From NCBI GenBank assembly GCA_019358985.1, contig JAHHIJ010000008.1, forward strand, positions 62,001-126,000: a stretch of 64,000 nucleotides of DNA, read 5' to 3'. Below, piece after piece: positions 34,932-45,701 of the stretch. Position 1 is the first letter of the stretch, and every line of letters begins with the position of its first letter. Made by a program: the position numbers and the translations under genes. This DNA is from Tolypothrix brevis GSE-NOS-MK-07-07A (GTDB lineage Bacteria > Cyanobacteriota > Cyanobacteriia > Cyanobacteriales > Nostocaceae). The notes beneath the pieces are model-generated. The model saw only the letters and a list, made by a program, of their open reading frames with translations, was not told the origin of the DNA and searched no databases.

Positions 34932-35297
34932 ATGAGTACAGTTCTGATTGTAGAAGACAGTGTGGCACAAAGGGAGATGATTACAGACCTCCTGAAAGCG
35001 AGTGGCTTAACAGTCACCCACGCAAGTGACGGATTAGAAGCGTTAGAAGCAATTCAAACTACAACTCCCGATCTAGTGGTATTGGATATTGTCATGCCGA
35101 GGATGAATGGCTACGAAGTTTGTCGTCGGCTAAAGTCAGATCCAAAAACCCAAAATGTCCCTGTAGTCATGTGTTCTTCCAAAGGTGAAGAATTCGATCG
35201 CTACTGGGGTATGAAACAAGGCGCCGATGCCTACATAGCTAAACCGTTTCAGCCAACCGAGTTGGTAGGAACAGTCAAACAACTGCTGCGAGGATAA
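34932..35297 (+). CDS. hmpB: HmpB: CheY-like response regulator
   Basis: 121 residues, a single receiver domain: acidic pocket VEDS (E8-D9), phospho-acceptor D52 in LDIVMPRMNGYE, Ser/Thr switch in VVMCSSK and KPF near residue 105. It probably signals from the CheA-like kinase HmpE to the pilus motors. hmpC starts 32 bp downstream. Confidence 0.92.
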   Translation: MSTVLIVEDSVAQREMITDLLKASGLTVTHASDGLEALEAIQTTTPDLVVLDIVMPRMNGYEVCRRLKSDPKTQNVPVVMCSSKGEEFDRYWGMKQGADAYIAKPFQPTELVGTVKQLLRG

Positions 35298-35329
35298 GGG
35301 TATCTCGCGGAAAACAGGATGAAAAAAAC

Positions 35330-35860
35330 ATGGTTAAGTTACCAGACTTTTTAGGAGGCAGTGGTCAAGATCACTTCCGTCCTGAATTTCAAGTAGAAAG
35401 TCCTGAAGGTGAGTTACATTTACGGTTTTACATTCCCTCGCGTCAGGAGTTTGCACTACCAGCCACAGGCATCCGCGAGGTAATTGAACTAAGTCCTGAT
35501 AGAATTACTCCAATTCCTAATGCTTCTGGTTTACTTTTGGGTACTCTAAATTTACGAGGTAGAGTAATTTGGGTGGCTGATTTGGGTCAATTTTTAGGAG
35601 AAGTAACTCCGTTAAATACCGACAAAGCAGAAATTCCGGTGATTGCTATAGAAGAGCAAGACACAATAGTCGGTTTAGCAGTTGAACAAATTGGTGGCAT
35701 GGATTGGCTTGATGTGGAGCATCTAATCGCACCAAATAACGTGCCAGATGCTATGGCTCCCTTTTTGCGGGGAGAGTGGTTATTAGATGCTAAAAAAAAT
35801 CAGTGTCTGCGACTGCTAGATCAAATGGCTATTTTGCGGAGTGCGCGATGGGCAGGATGA
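35330..35860 (+). CDS. hmpC: HmpC: CheW-like adaptor
   Basis: 176 residues with a CheW domain: [50 protein letters not shown], then [12 protein letters not shown]. It couples the receptor HmpD to the kinase HmpE. The gene for HmpD follows after 16 bp. Confidence 0.92.
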   Translation: MVKLPDFLGGSGQDHFRPEFQVESPEGELHLRFYIPSRQEFALPATGIREVIELSPDRITPIPNASGLLLGTLNLRGRVIWVADLGQFLGEVTPLNTDKAEIPVIAIEEQDTIVGLAVEQIGGMDWLDVEHLIAPNNVPDAMAPFLRGEWLLDAKKNQCLRLLDQMAILRSARWAG

Positions 35861-35876
35861 AATTGGGAGGCAGGAA

Positions 35877-38684
35877 ATGGAAGTAAATATAGAAGAATAC
35901 TTAGAAATTTATAGACAAGCTTGTACGGCATACGCGCAACAAAGCTATGAAGTTGCCGCCATCTTAGTTGACTCTGTGGTACAAAATTTACCCGATGATG
36001 TTAACTCCCATTTGTTGCGTGGTCACGTTTACTATGTTTTGCAACAATACGACGTGGCGTCATCAGAATACCAAAAAGTTTTGCAGTTGAGTCACGATGA
36101 AGAAATCATTAGTTTTGCTAGTAATGGTCTTAAAAACGTCAATAAATGCCTAGAGCAAGAAGAAAAAATCGCCAAGGTAGATGATGAGCGGATGAATTCT
36201 AGCGAGCCGGAAATTATGACTTTGGGCGCAGGTAATGAAGATAATAACTTTGATTTAAGCTCTTATAGTGAGCATCCGCAAGGTGTGGACGTGCTAGAAG
36301 AAGTATCTTTTAGTAGTCCATTTGAAATGCCCGCAGACAGTACTGTATTTGGTACCTCACTAGAATATTCCGAGACTCAGGAAAATAACCCTTTTGCTTT
36401 GAATGCAGAATCAGAATTAGATTCAAGTACAAGTAATTGGGAGGAAAAATCAAAGTTAGATTTGCCAGCTTTCTCACAAGAAGATACCTCACAAGTTAGT
36501 AAAGAGCTAGAAAATAGCGAAAATTATCCTGAGACAAATTCCCCATTTAATAGCAATAACAGCAGTAGTTCACCTTCTCAAGAGTTTAACTTGCCATCAA
36601 TTGGCAATAACTTAGAAAAACCTGCTGATTTTTTGATTGTTGAAAATTCTCAAAGATTAATTAGCGAAGAATTTAAGTCTCAATTAGAAGATGAAACTTT
36701 ATTTCTGAACAAAGCATCCAACAATAATGGGTCAAAATCAACAAATAATTCGGGATACAGCAATCAAGAAAATAATTTGAAAGCTTCATCATTAAATGGT
36801 AATTTTGCTTTTGAAGAAAAATCTGAGGATTTAGACTTAACTTCTAAAAAGCAAAACGGATTAGATGATGAGGATAGTTTTGACTTTGAGGCTTTTGAGT
36901 CTGCTTTTGGCTCAGATGCTTTAACAAATGAGGAAGATACAAACAGTATAATTAGTCGAAATACTTCCAAAAGCAATAACATCGAGTTTTTAGACGACTT
37001 TGATGCCTTTGACGATTTAGGAAACATTCCTGGTTTTGAGATTACAGGAGGAAATTCTAGTTTCGGTGAAGTGTCAATACCTACTAGTTCATCGGAAACT
37101 AGTAGTCAAATACGCAAAAAAGTTCCGCAAACTGCGGATAATAGCGATCGCGATTCGGAACTCTTCAGCATGACTGGTTCCCAAGAAGCAGTCCCCATCT
37201 TTACCCAAACAAATGTCTCAAAAGTAGAACCTGTTGTTAATGTCGAGCAAGGGTTATTAGCACCATTAGAAAATGCTCCCCTGGAACAAAAACAATGGAT
37301 TATTGCTGGGACTGTCGGTATTGTTTCGGCTGTAGTTGTTGCTATAGTTAGTTTCGGTGCAGCTAATTTTTCAGCCCCGCAACAACGCGAAGGAGTGCGA
37401 AATACAGGCTGGGCAATGGCTCTAGCTGCCGGACTTGCTAGTTTTGGTACAGCTAGCTTTATGGGAAATCTCACACTCAAACAAATTCGTCGCACAACTA
37501 AGGATCTGCAAACTCAGTTTGATGCGGTGCGTCAAGGAAATCTCAACGCCCAAGCCACAGTGTATTCTGAAGATCAATTGGGGCAGTTAGCCGCTAGCTT
37601 CAACGAAATGGCGAGGGTAATTTTTATTACCACAAATGAAGCTCAACACAAAGCTGATGAGCAAGAAGAAGCAAAAGAAAATCTCCAACGCCAAGTAATT
37701 CGGCTGTTGGATGATGTAGAAGGAGCTGCGAGGGGAGATTTGACGGTGCAAGCTGAGGTGACGGCTGATGTCTTGGGAGCAGTTGCGGACGCTTTTAACT
37801 TAACAATTCAAAATTTGCGGGATATCGTCCAACAGGTGAAAGTGGCAGCGCGGGAAGTGACAAAAGGAGCAACCAACTCAGAAACTTTTGCTACAGCATT
37901 ATCTAGTGATGCTTTGCACCAAGCTGAGGAGTTGGCAGTCACTTTAAATTCGGTGCAGGTGATGACAGATTCGATTCAGCGGGTAGCGGAAGCAGCGCGA
38001 GAAGCTGAAACTGTCACTCGTGAAGCTAGCGCTTTTGCTCTTAAAGGTGGGGAAGCGGTAGAAAACACCGTGGCGGGGATTTTGGAAATTCGGGAAACTG
38101 TAGCAGGTACGACCCGAAAAGTCAAGCGATTGGCGGAATCTTCCCAAGAAATTTCTAAAATTGTGGCGTTGATTTCGCAAATTGCCTCTAGAACCAATCT
38201 GTTAGCCCTGAATGCTAGTATTGAGGCAGCACGAGCTGGAGAAGCTGGAAGAGGATTTGCGATCGTTGCTGATGAAGTGCGTCAGCTTGCAGATAGATCG
38301 GCTAAATCTTTGAAAGAAATTGAAGAAATTGTCCGGCAAATTCAGAGTGAAACAAGTTCTGTAATGACGGCAATGGAAGAAGGCACACAACAGGTTATTC
38401 AAGGGACAAAATTAGCAGAAGAAGCCAAGCGATCGCTTGACAATATCATTCAAGTGGCAAGTCGCATTGATACTCTTGTGCGTTCTATCACTACTGACAC
38501 TGTAGAACAAACGGAAACTTCTCGCGCTGTGGCTCATGTAATGCAGTCTGTGGAACTCACAGCGCAAGAAACCTCCCAAGAAGCACAAAGAGTTTCTGGT
38601 GCTTTACAACACTTAGTAGGTGTATCTCGCGACTTAATCTCCTCCGTTGAACGTTTCCGAGTGGAAACCCTGGAAACAAGATAA
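35877..38684 (+). CDS. hmpD: HmpD: methyl-accepting chemotaxis protein
   Basis: 935 residues from the ATG at 35877, which follows GGGAGGCAGG; the frame is open 36 bp further up but overlaps hmpC. N-terminal ~90 residues are TPR-like ([19 protein letters not shown]), then an acidic Ser/Asn/Glu-rich linker to ~470. Two hydrophobic segments (~475-495 and ~510-530) precede a HAMP region and the signalling coiled coil with the hairpin tip [21 protein letters not shown]. There is no large periplasmic domain, so the stimulus is probably sensed inside the cell or through partners. Confidence 0.9.
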   Translation: MEVNIEEYLEIYRQACTAYAQQSYEVAAILVDSVVQNLPDDVNSHLLRGHVYYVLQQYDVASSEYQKVLQLSHDEEIISFASNGLKNVNKCLEQEEKIAKVDDERMNSSEPEIMTLGAGNEDNNFDLSSYSEHPQGVDVLEEVSFSSPFEMPADSTVFGTSLEYSETQENNPFALNAESELDSSTSNWEEKSKLDLPAFSQEDTSQVSKELENSENYPETNSPFNSNNSSSSPSQEFNLPSIGNNLEKPADFLIVENSQRLISEEFKSQLEDETLFLNKASNNNGSKSTNNSGYSNQENNLKASSLNGNFAFEEKSEDLDLTSKKQNGLDDEDSFDFEAFESAFGSDALTNEEDTNSIISRNTSKSNNIEFLDDFDAFDDLGNIPGFEITGGNSSFGEVSIPTSSSETSSQIRKKVPQTADNSDRDSELFSMTGSQEAVPIFTQTNVSKVEPVVNVEQGLLAPLENAPLEQKQWIIAGTVGIVSAVVVAIVSFGAANFSAPQQREGVRNTGWAMALAAGLASFGTASFMGNLTLKQIRRTTKDLQTQFDAVRQGNLNAQATVYSEDQLGQLAASFNEMARVIFITTNEAQHKADEQEEAKENLQRQVIRLLDDVEGAARGDLTVQAEVTADVLGAVADAFNLTIQNLRDIVQQVKVAAREVTKGATNSETFATALSSDALHQAEELAVTLNSVQVMTDSIQRVAEAAREAETVTREASAFALKGGEAVENTVAGILEIRETVAGTTRKVKRLAESSQEISKIVALISQIASRTNLLALNASIEAARAGEAGRGFAIVADEVRQLADRSAKSLKEIEEIVRQIQSETSSVMTAMEEGTQQVIQGTKLAEEAKRSLDNIIQVASRIDTLVRSITTDTVEQTETSRAVAHVMQSVELTAQETSQEAQRVSGALQHLVGVSRDLISSVERFRVETLETR

Positions 38685-38688
38685 TTTG

Positions 38689-38765
38689 TCAATAGTCCAA
38701 AGTCAAAATATTGACTCTCGACTCTTGACTCTCGACCATTGACTCTTGACCATTGACTCTTGACT
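38689..38765. repeat. Heptad tandem repeat just upstream of hmpE
   Basis: TTGACTC / TCGACTC / TTGACCA units fill the 89 bp between hmpD and hmpE and end nine bases before the hmpE ATG, leaving no Shine-Dalgarno sequence. Confidence 0.85.
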
Positions 38766-38773
38766 AAAAAATT

Positions 38774-41700
38774 ATGTTGCCGGAACAACAACAGCGCATT
38801 TTAGGTTACTTTATTGAAGAAGCAAGAGACCACCTGAATACCATTGAGCAGGGGTTGTTAAATCTCCAGAGTACCCTGAACGACCCCGAAATGATTAACG
38901 AAGTTTTTCGGGCAGCTCACTCTATCAAAGGAGGAGCAGCGATGCTTGGTCTGAGTAGCATTCAGCACACGTCTCATCGTTTGGAAGACTGTTTCAAAAT
39001 TCTCAAAGAGCATCCGGTTCAAATTGACCAAAAGTTAGAATCTTTGTTTCTTGGTGTTTCTGATACTTTGAAAGTGCTGTTAGAGCATTTGACAGAACCT
39101 TTTGGTTTAACAGAAGATGCTGCTAACACTTTGATGTCAGAAACTGAACCGGTCTTCCAATGGTTACACGAGCATTTGGAAATGCTTGTACAACAAAGTA
39201 GTAATCAAACAACAAATAATACAGAAATAACTGCACCAAATCAGAAATTTCAGCCACAGGAAATCTCGACATTAGATGTAGCACCGGAAAGTAAAAGTGT
39301 GGATAAATTCCAGGCTCAGGTGCTGCAAAAACTACGCGAGATGTTGCAATTGTTTAAGCAAATGCCAACACAAGAAACTCGACAAAAACTGCAAGATTGC
39401 TGTTATGAGTTAGCGAAATTTGGTGAGTCGTTGAACTTTTTAAATTGGTGTGGTTTGTGTCGTTCCGCTGGAAGTGCGATCGCACTGACGGAAAATAGCT
39501 TTATAACTTTAGCCAAAACTGTTATTACCGAAATTAAACAAGCTCTGGAATTAGCTACACAAAACAAAGACGGTGAAATTGCCATCAGTCCGCAACTAAA
39601 AGGACTTTTGAGTGTCTCAGAAGAAATTGACTTATTAGAAAGAAGTGATGATTTGATTTTTGAATCATCGACAAATAAAAATTTAATATTAGCTAGCACT
39701 CTCAGTACTAATAATCTTGATATAGCCGCACAAACAGAAAATAATTTTGCCAATGATGCTATTAATTTACCGCTTTTCGAGTTGGAGCAGCAAGACAGTA
39801 TAACTAGTTTAAGTGAGCTATCGACACGATTTAACTTTGATAGTCAAGACAGTATAACTAGTTTAAGTGAGCTATCGACACCATTAAAATTTGATAGTCA
39901 AGACAGCATAAATAGTTTAACTGAGTTATCCGCATTTGCGAACCTAGACCAAGATGATTTTGCGAATATATTTTTAAGCGATCGCAACAATAGTCAAGAC
40001 GACAAACTGCTGAATAATAAAAGCATTGATTTGAATGGACCAGAAGTAGGAATAGCTGAGTTAAATGCTCTTGCGGACTTTTTTGAAGGTGAAACTCCTG
40101 ACTTGGATGAAACTTGGCAAAAAATAGAAATTTTAGATGATACTTCAGATAGTAAATTGGAAATTGATATCAGCAACGACACTGAGGATGCTGATAATGA
40201 TTTTGCAGATTTACTTTCTTTTGAAAAAGAACCTAGCAGCGATAATCCACAAACCAACACCACTGCAACCGAAAATTTAACTCTTTTGCAGTTATTTGAT
40301 CAGGACTTACCAGAACAAGCATCCAAATTTACCAACCTTGAGTTGAGTGATAATTCTATTCATGACGAAAATTTGCTAGAACTTGCAACAAGTTCTAATG
40401 AACCAATAGACGATTTATTGACATTAAAATTCAATGAAAATGAATTATTTTATGTAGGAGAAGTAACTCAACCAGAAGCCGAAAATATCAATGCAACTTT
40501 TACCTCAGCGAAAACTTCTTCCTTGAATAACCTTGATAGCATAGAAGAACTATTCCCTGAACTAGATAATAATTTTAAACAGATTTTTCCCAAAACAGCT
40601 AATGCAAATTCCATAGAGGAAATTCCTCCAAATAATCATCTACCCAAAATTAATCAAACCCAGGAAGAAAGCTTCTCTTTAGATAGTTTGTTTGCTGTGG
40701 AAGAAGAGACAATCCCATATACAAGCAAATCAGAATCCGGCGATTTATTTGATTTCTTAAACTTCCCAACAAATGCAGAAATTTATCAATCAGAAGAGGA
40801 TTTAAACGAGTTTTGGAGTCAGGAAACCGAAGAAGAACAAAAGCAGGAATTTAATCCGCAAGCTGAACAGGATGCAGTCAGAGCGTTAGAAGCAAGTTTG
40901 TTTGCTGCTGCTGCTTCAGGTGACATTTTTGGTAGCAGTGAGCAAGCGTCAGAAGAAAGTTTTGATATCGAAGATGAAGATATAGATATCACTTTCCTAG
41001 ACTCAGATTTGACATCTTCATCGGACGTGGGTGATGATTTATTTGCTCAATTCACATCAACGGAGTCAGCGATTGAACTGTTTAGCGATCGCGAATCTCC
41101 TCAAAATACCATCCAGTTAGAGCCAGAAAACACATCGGTAACGATGCTTCCAGAAACTGTTGATGTCGTTCCCGAATTTACTACATCTGACGTTTATATT
41201 AAATCAGTTGAAGAGGAAACTAATTTATTAGATACTGCTTTTGATGATAATTCGCTAAATATAGACAAAATCGATTCACCTGATATCCAGCTTGACACTA
41301 CAGAAAGTTATTTAGTAGAATCACAAGATTTATTTGCTAGAGAAATTACAGTAGATATCGGTTTACCAGAAACTTATTCTTCTCCACAGTTAGAGACAGA
41401 TATAGAAGTTGCACCGAAGGGAAATAATAGCTTACAACCTACCTTTGACTTCACAGAAATATCTTTTTCTCCAGATGAAAATTTAGCAGAGTCAGAACTG
41501 AGTTTAATTAATGATTTATTTGCTACAGAAAATTTCCTGTTAGATCCTAATCAAGAATTTCTCCTAGAAACGGTTATTCAAGAAAGTACACCAAAAGCTG
41601 TAGAAGCTGTCTTGGAAGTAGCAAATGATAAAGATTTCTTGGAAATACCAGAATCTGAAGATGCTTTTGATGAGGCAACTTCAGAAGTTGAGATAATCGA

Positions 41701-43999
41701 GAATGAATCTGCTGCATTAGAGTATATGAACGCACAATCTAAAACTTTAGAAGATGCTGATACGGCAAATTCTGCCTCTGTTTTAGATGAATTTACTGAT
41801 TTAGAAGCACTACTAGAAGAGGAATTAACATCTACTCCTGATATCGAGATATCAGACATGGATTTTGCTAACTTAGAAGCGTTACTCGGTGAGGAAAAAG
41901 CATCTAATAATGTTAGTAGTCAGATTGTATCCTCAGAACTAGCAGATGAATTTGGTAATTTAGAGAAACTACTGAAAGAAATAGATCAAACGATATCGCA
42001 TTCACCAACGGTAACATCAAGCACAGGCAGAAATCAACGTCAGCCGCGTCGTAGTGCGAGATTTGAAGAAACAATGCGGGTGCCGGTGAAGCATCTAGAC
42101 GATATGAGTAACTTAGTTGGGGAGTTGGTAGTAAATCGTAACACCTTAGAAGAGGATCAAGGAAGACAGCGACAATCCTTAGATAACTTGTTGCATCAGA
42201 TACAACAACTCTCAGGTGTGGGAGCGAGGATGCAAGAATTATACGAGCGATCGCTTCTGGAAGCTTCTTTATTAGCTAGTCGCAAACATAAAGAATCTCT
42301 CCCCCTAGTTAGTGATTCAAATAGCGACAGAGGATTTAGCGAACTAGAAATGGATCGCTTTACTCCCTTCCACACGCTTTCTCAAGAAATGATTGAATTG
42401 ATTGTGCGGGTACGAGAATCAGCGAGTGACATCGACTTTATTACCGATGAAACTGAAAGGGTAGCACGACAGTTTCGACAAGTAACTACCCAATTGCAAG
42501 AAGGACTGACAAAAGCGCGAATGGAGCCTTTTTCTCAAGCTACCGATGGTTTGCAACGAGGAGTACGCGATACTGCAATCAAGTATGGCAGACAAGTGGA
42601 ACTTGTGATTGAAGGTGGAGATACTTTCATCGATAAAATGATTGTAGAGCATTTGAAGACTCCTTTAAATCATATGCTCAATAATGCGATCGCTCACGGC
42701 ATTGAAACCCCAGAAATCCGGCAACAGCAAGGTAAACCACCTGTGGGAAAAATTAGCGTTCATGCTTTCCACCAAGGGAACCAAACGATTATTTCTGTTA
42801 AGGATGACGGTGCGGGTATTAACATAGATCAAGTGAAAGCAAAGGCGATCGCTCAAAATTTAATTAACACCGAAGAAGCAAAAAGCATGTCTCCCATTGA
42901 GGTGTATGACTTGCTATTTGAACCTAATTTCAGCACCAAAGACGAAGCTGATGAATTATCTGGTCGTGGTGTTGGTATGGACGTAGTTCGCACTTCCATC
43001 AGCGAAATTCGCGGCACAATTACTACTGATTCTATTGTAGGCAAGGGAACCACTTTCACAATTCGTTTGCCTCTGACTTTAAGTATTTGTAAAGCTTTGT
43101 GTTGCGTCTCTGACAAAGCGAGAATTGCCTTCCCGATGGATGGTGTGGAAGATACTTTAGATATACCTGCCAAAAATATTCAGACAAATGCCGAAGGGGA
43201 ATCATTTATATCTTGGCGCGATACAATCCTACCATTCCGACCGCTGAAAGAACTTTTAACTTTCAATCGGTTACTCAGCCGAGGTAACGTTTATGGGGGA
43301 AATCGCGACGATGATATGATTTCCGTGATTGTCGTGCGATCGGCAAATACCTTGATTGCTCTCCAAATAGATCAGGTACTCAGCGAACAAGAAATAGTCA
43401 TTAAGCAGTTTGAAAGACCGGCACCAAAACCGATTGGTGTAGCTGGTGCTACCGTCCTCGGTGATGGTAGAATTATGCCCATCGCTGATGTCCTAGAAAT
43501 AATTGACATCTTCCAAGGACGCACAGCAAAACAAACTGGTCTCAGTCTCTGGGAACAAAAAAATACTTCCACTCCAGTAGAAATACCTGCTACGAAGGTT
43601 GACCCGACAGTGTTGATTGTCGATGACTCAATTACAGTCCGCGAGTTGCTTTCTCTCACCTTTAACAAAGCAGGTTATCGCGTAGAACAAGCCCGTGACG
43701 GTCAGGAAGCCTGGGATAAACTGCGCTCCGGTCTACCCTGCGATATCGTATTTTGCGACATCGAGATGCCCCGCTGCGATGGGCTGGAGTTGCTTTCTCG
43801 CATCCAGAAAGATTCTACCCTCAACCATTTACCGATCGCTATGCTCACCTCCCGTGGTGCAGATAAACACCGACAAATGGCGGTGCAACTAGGTGCTAGT
43901 GGCTACTTCACTAAACCTTATCTGGAAGAAGCTTTACTCGAAGCTGCTTCACGGATGCTCAAAGGAGAAAAGCTGATTAATAGTGCTAGTAACGCCTAG
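38774..43999 (+). CDS. hmpE: HmpE: hybrid CheA-like histidine kinase
   Basis: 1741 residues. N-terminal HPt domain with phospho-acceptor H49 (RAAHSIKGGAAMLG). A very long acidic, low-complexity linker occupies about 150-1090 and includes an 18-residue repeat (from QDSITSLSELST). Then the CheA core: dimerisation region (VPVKHLDDMSNLVGELVVNR), HATPase with N box LNHMLNNAIAHGIE, G1 DDGAGI and G2 GRGVGMDVV, a CheW domain (~1430-1600) and a C-terminal receiver domain with phospho-Asp in IVFCDIEMPRCDG. Kinase of the motility system. The linker is unusually long. Confidence 0.93.
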   Translation: MLPEQQQRILGYFIEEARDHLNTIEQGLLNLQSTLNDPEMINEVFRAAHSIKGGAAMLGLSSIQHTSHRLEDCFKILKEHPVQIDQKLESLFLGVSDTLKVLLEHLTEPFGLTEDAANTLMSETEPVFQWLHEHLEMLVQQSSNQTTNNTEITAPNQKFQPQEISTLDVAPESKSVDKFQAQVLQKLREMLQLFKQMPTQETRQKLQDCCYELAKFGESLNFLNWCGLCRSAGSAIALTENSFITLAKTVITEIKQALELATQNKDGEIAISPQLKGLLSVSEEIDLLERSDDLIFESSTNKNLILASTLSTNNLDIAAQTENNFANDAINLPLFELEQQDSITSLSELSTRFNFDSQDSITSLSELSTPLKFDSQDSINSLTELSAFANLDQDDFANIFLSDRNNSQDDKLLNNKSIDLNGPEVGIAELNALADFFEGETPDLDETWQKIEILDDTSDSKLEIDISNDTEDADNDFADLLSFEKEPSSDNPQTNTTATENLTLLQLFDQDLPEQASKFTNLELSDNSIHDENLLELATSSNEPIDDLLTLKFNENELFYVGEVTQPEAENINATFTSAKTSSLNNLDSIEELFPELDNNFKQIFPKTANANSIEEIPPNNHLPKINQTQEESFSLDSLFAVEEETIPYTSKSESGDLFDFLNFPTNAEIYQSEEDLNEFWSQETEEEQKQEFNPQAEQDAVRALEASLFAAAASGDIFGSSEQASEESFDIEDEDIDITFLDSDLTSSSDVGDDLFAQFTSTESAIELFSDRESPQNTIQLEPENTSVTMLPETVDVVPEFTTSDVYIKSVEEETNLLDTAFDDNSLNIDKIDSPDIQLDTTESYLVESQDLFAREITVDIGLPETYSSPQLETDIEVAPKGNNSLQPTFDFTEISFSPDENLAESELSLINDLFATENFLLDPNQEFLLETVIQESTPKAVEAVLEVANDKDFLEIPESEDAFDEATSEVEIIENESAALEYMNAQSKTLEDADTANSASVLDEFTDLEALLEEELTSTPDIEISDMDFANLEALLGEEKASNNVSSQIVSSELADEFGNLEKLLKEIDQTISHSPTVTSSTGRNQRQPRRSARFEETMRVPVKHLDDMSNLVGELVVNRNTLEEDQGRQRQSLDNLLHQIQQLSGVGARMQELYERSLLEASLLASRKHKESLPLVSDSNSDRGFSELEMDRFTPFHTLSQEMIELIVRVRESASDIDFITDETERVARQFRQVTTQLQEGLTKARMEPFSQATDGLQRGVRDTAIKYGRQVELVIEGGDTFIDKMIVEHLKTPLNHMLNNAIAHGIETPEIRQQQGKPPVGKISVHAFHQGNQTIISVKDDGAGINIDQVKAKAIAQNLINTEEAKSMSPIEVYDLLFEPNFSTKDEADELSGRGVGMDVVRTSISEIRGTITTDSIVGKGTTFTIRLPLTLSICKALCCVSDKARIAFPMDGVEDTLDIPAKNIQTNAEGESFISWRDTILPFRPLKELLTFNRLLSRGNVYGGNRDDDMISVIVVRSANTLIALQIDQVLSEQEIVIKQFERPAPKPIGVAGATVLGDGRIMPIADVLEIIDIFQGRTAKQTGLSLWEQKNTSTPVEIPATKVDPTVLIVDDSITVRELLSLTFNKAGYRVEQARDGQEAWDKLRSGLPCDIVFCDIEMPRCDGLELLSRIQKDSTLNHLPIAMLTSRGADKHRQMAVQLGASGYFTKPYLEEALLEAASRMLKGEKLINSASNA
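39791..39952 (+). repeat. Three 54 bp tandem repeats inside hmpE
   Basis: Units start at 39791, 39845 and 39899 with CAAGACAG. The first two are nearly identical and the third has diverged. Each encodes 18 residues (QDSITSLSELST...FDS). They lie in the disordered acidic linker. Confidence 0.9.
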
Positions 44000-44253
44000 A
44001 AATTGCTTGTCGCTGGCAAATGTAAAAACATGGTATAAATTTATGTCATTTTTTCACAGCGAGGACATTACCGGATTGAAAAAATACTCGAAAAATGTAG
44101 CGTAGAAATATGACCTTTTCTAATAGATTTTTATCGTGCTGCTTCTAATTTTTTGTCTGTAAACTATACAACATAAATTTTATTTTGCCTGTATTATTCT
44201 GATGAAAATAAGAATTGAGTTATAATAAATTGTATATTTTTTACAATAAAACA

Positions 44254-44553
44254 ATGATAATTAGCAATCAAAACTTTTATGTAATTAAAGAAGCTATCTT
44301 AACTTCGGATCAAGGAAACTTAACATTAGGAGAAGCAGCCAAGGCAAAAGTTTATCGAGTGCTGACCAATGATGCAGGACAAATTCTGCTAGACCCTATA
44401 GATATAGAAAAAATTCCTGAAGAACAGCGATGGTTGTGGCAAAATCCAGAAGCCTTAGCGATGGTGTTACAGGGTTTGAAAGAAGCAGCAGAAGGAAAGG
44501 GACATTACCTCGGCTCATTTGCTCAATATGCGGACTTGGAGATTGATGATTAA
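44254..44553 (+). CDS. Putative antitoxin of a RelE/ParE-type module
   Basis: 99 residues from the ATG at 44254. The second half (WLWQNPEALAMVLQGLKEAAEGKGHYLGSFAQYADLEIDD) is the acidic, partly helical tail seen in cyanobacterial antitoxins paired with RelE/ParE toxins. Its stop codon is directly followed by the toxin's ATG with no spacer. It probably binds and neutralises the toxin and represses its own promoter in the AT-rich DNA before 44254. I do not recognise its DNA-binding fold. Confidence 0.7.
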   Translation: MIISNQNFYVIKEAILTSDQGNLTLGEAAKAKVYRVLTNDAGQILLDPIDIEKIPEEQRWLWQNPEALAMVLQGLKEAAEGKGHYLGSFAQYADLEIDD

Positions 44554-44844
44554 ATGCAATTTCAGATCATCTACCAGCCTTCCGCAGAAGCAACACTAAT
44601 TGACCTTGAGCAAACTGACCCCAAAAAGTACCGGAAAGTATTAAAAACGCTGGCATTGATGGAAACTAATCTCCGTCATCCTAGTTTGCAAACTCACAAA
44701 TTTGATGATTTATTTGGTCCCAATGGCGAAGAAGTATTTGAAGCATACGTAGAAAATAAAACACCTGCTGCTTTTAGAGTGTTTTGGTACTACGGTTCCG
44801 ATCAAGGAGTAATAACAATTTTAGCAATTACTCCTCATCCTTAA
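44554..44844 (+). CDS. RelE/ParE-superfamily toxin
   Basis: 96 residues: FQIIYQPSAEATLIDLEQTDPKKYRKVLKTLALME, then HKFDDLFGPNGEEVFEAYVENKTPAAFRVFWYYG and ILAITPHP, the strand-helix-helix-strand order of RelE/ParE toxins with an R-V-F-W core strand. RelE types cut mRNA on the ribosome, ParE types act on gyrase; sequence alone does not decide. Abuts the antitoxin gene. Confidence 0.75.
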   Translation: MQFQIIYQPSAEATLIDLEQTDPKKYRKVLKTLALMETNLRHPSLQTHKFDDLFGPNGEEVFEAYVENKTPAAFRVFWYYGSDQGVITILAITPHP

Positions 44845-44919
44845 AGGATGTTTGAAAAGTCTAATTTATTACTAGCCGATGGCAACGACTAGGGATTGAT
44901 TCATCCGTCGCTTCGGACA

Positions 44920-45498
44920 TTATCTCCAAATTCGTTGCAGATTGAGTACAAAACCAGGTAAAATATTTTCCCCGGAAATAGTTTGAGGAAATTTTAAAAC
45001 TTCCACATCTTGTCCTGGACGATAAATTTCTACTTCCTGTTTTTTTCGGTTGATCAACCAACCAAGACGACACCCATTTTCGATATACTCTTGCATCTTC
45101 TTCTGAGTTTTTTTCAAGCTGTCATTTGGTGACATTATTTCAATGACAAAATCAGGACATAGGGGAATAAATTTTTCTTTTTGCTCTTTAGTCAAAGCAT
45201 CCCAACGAGATTTTTCTACCCAAGAAACATCTGGAGAACGGTCAGATCCTGAAGGTAAAGTAAATCCAGTTGATGAATCAAAAACTTCGCCTAATTGATT
45301 TTGGTCGTTCCAGAACCATACTTGAGCGTTAATACTAGAATTACTTCTCCCTGTTTCTCCTCCCGTAGGTGGCATTATAATCAATTCTCCTTGGGCATTG
45401 CGTTCTAATTTTAAATCGGAATTTTCTTCACACAATTGATAAAACTGCTCTCTTGTCAGTTTAATTACAGAATTGAGGTTTAATGTAAGTGCTGTCAT
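44920..45498 (-). CDS. Uma2-family (DUF820) endonuclease-like protein
   Basis: 192 residues: REQFYQLCEENSDLKLERNAQGELIIMPPTGGETG, the D-E-K core (RSPDVSWVEKSRWDAL, CPDFVIEIMSPND) and GWLINRKKQEVEIYRPGQDVEVL. This PD-(D/E)XK family is hugely expanded in cyanobacteria with unknown cellular role. A second member is at 62312-62884. Convergent with the toxin gene. Confidence 0.88.
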   Translation of the reverse strand: MTALTLNLNSVIKLTREQFYQLCEENSDLKLERNAQGELIIMPPTGGETGRSNSSINAQVWFWNDQNQLGEVFDSSTGFTLPSGSDRSPDVSWVEKSRWDALTKEQKEKFIPLCPDFVIEIMSPNDSLKKTQKKMQEYIENGCRLGWLINRKKQEVEIYRPGQDVEVLKFPQTISGENILPGFVLNLQRIWR

Positions 45499-45701
45499 AA
45501 CAACCTCTAATTAACTCATCTATATCAAAAATAGCATCGGCGACTTCTAGTCGCGGCGTTGCGCGTACAATCTCCGCATGACAAGGACTTAAGAAAAGTT
45601 GAAACCCGCGTAGTAGAGGGGTTTAGTCTGTGTAGCTGGGATTTCAATCGTCCAGTACAGTAGGTAAATAATTTAACTTACTGCTTGATTTACTACTTAT
45701 T
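45499..45701. other. Repeat-derived intergenic DNA
   Basis: Contains GCGACTTCTAGTCGCGGCGTTGCGCG and CTGTGTAGCTGGGATTTCAATCGTCCAG, fragments of the same repeat family found at 13015-13095 and 30101-30190. No gene. Confidence 0.55.
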
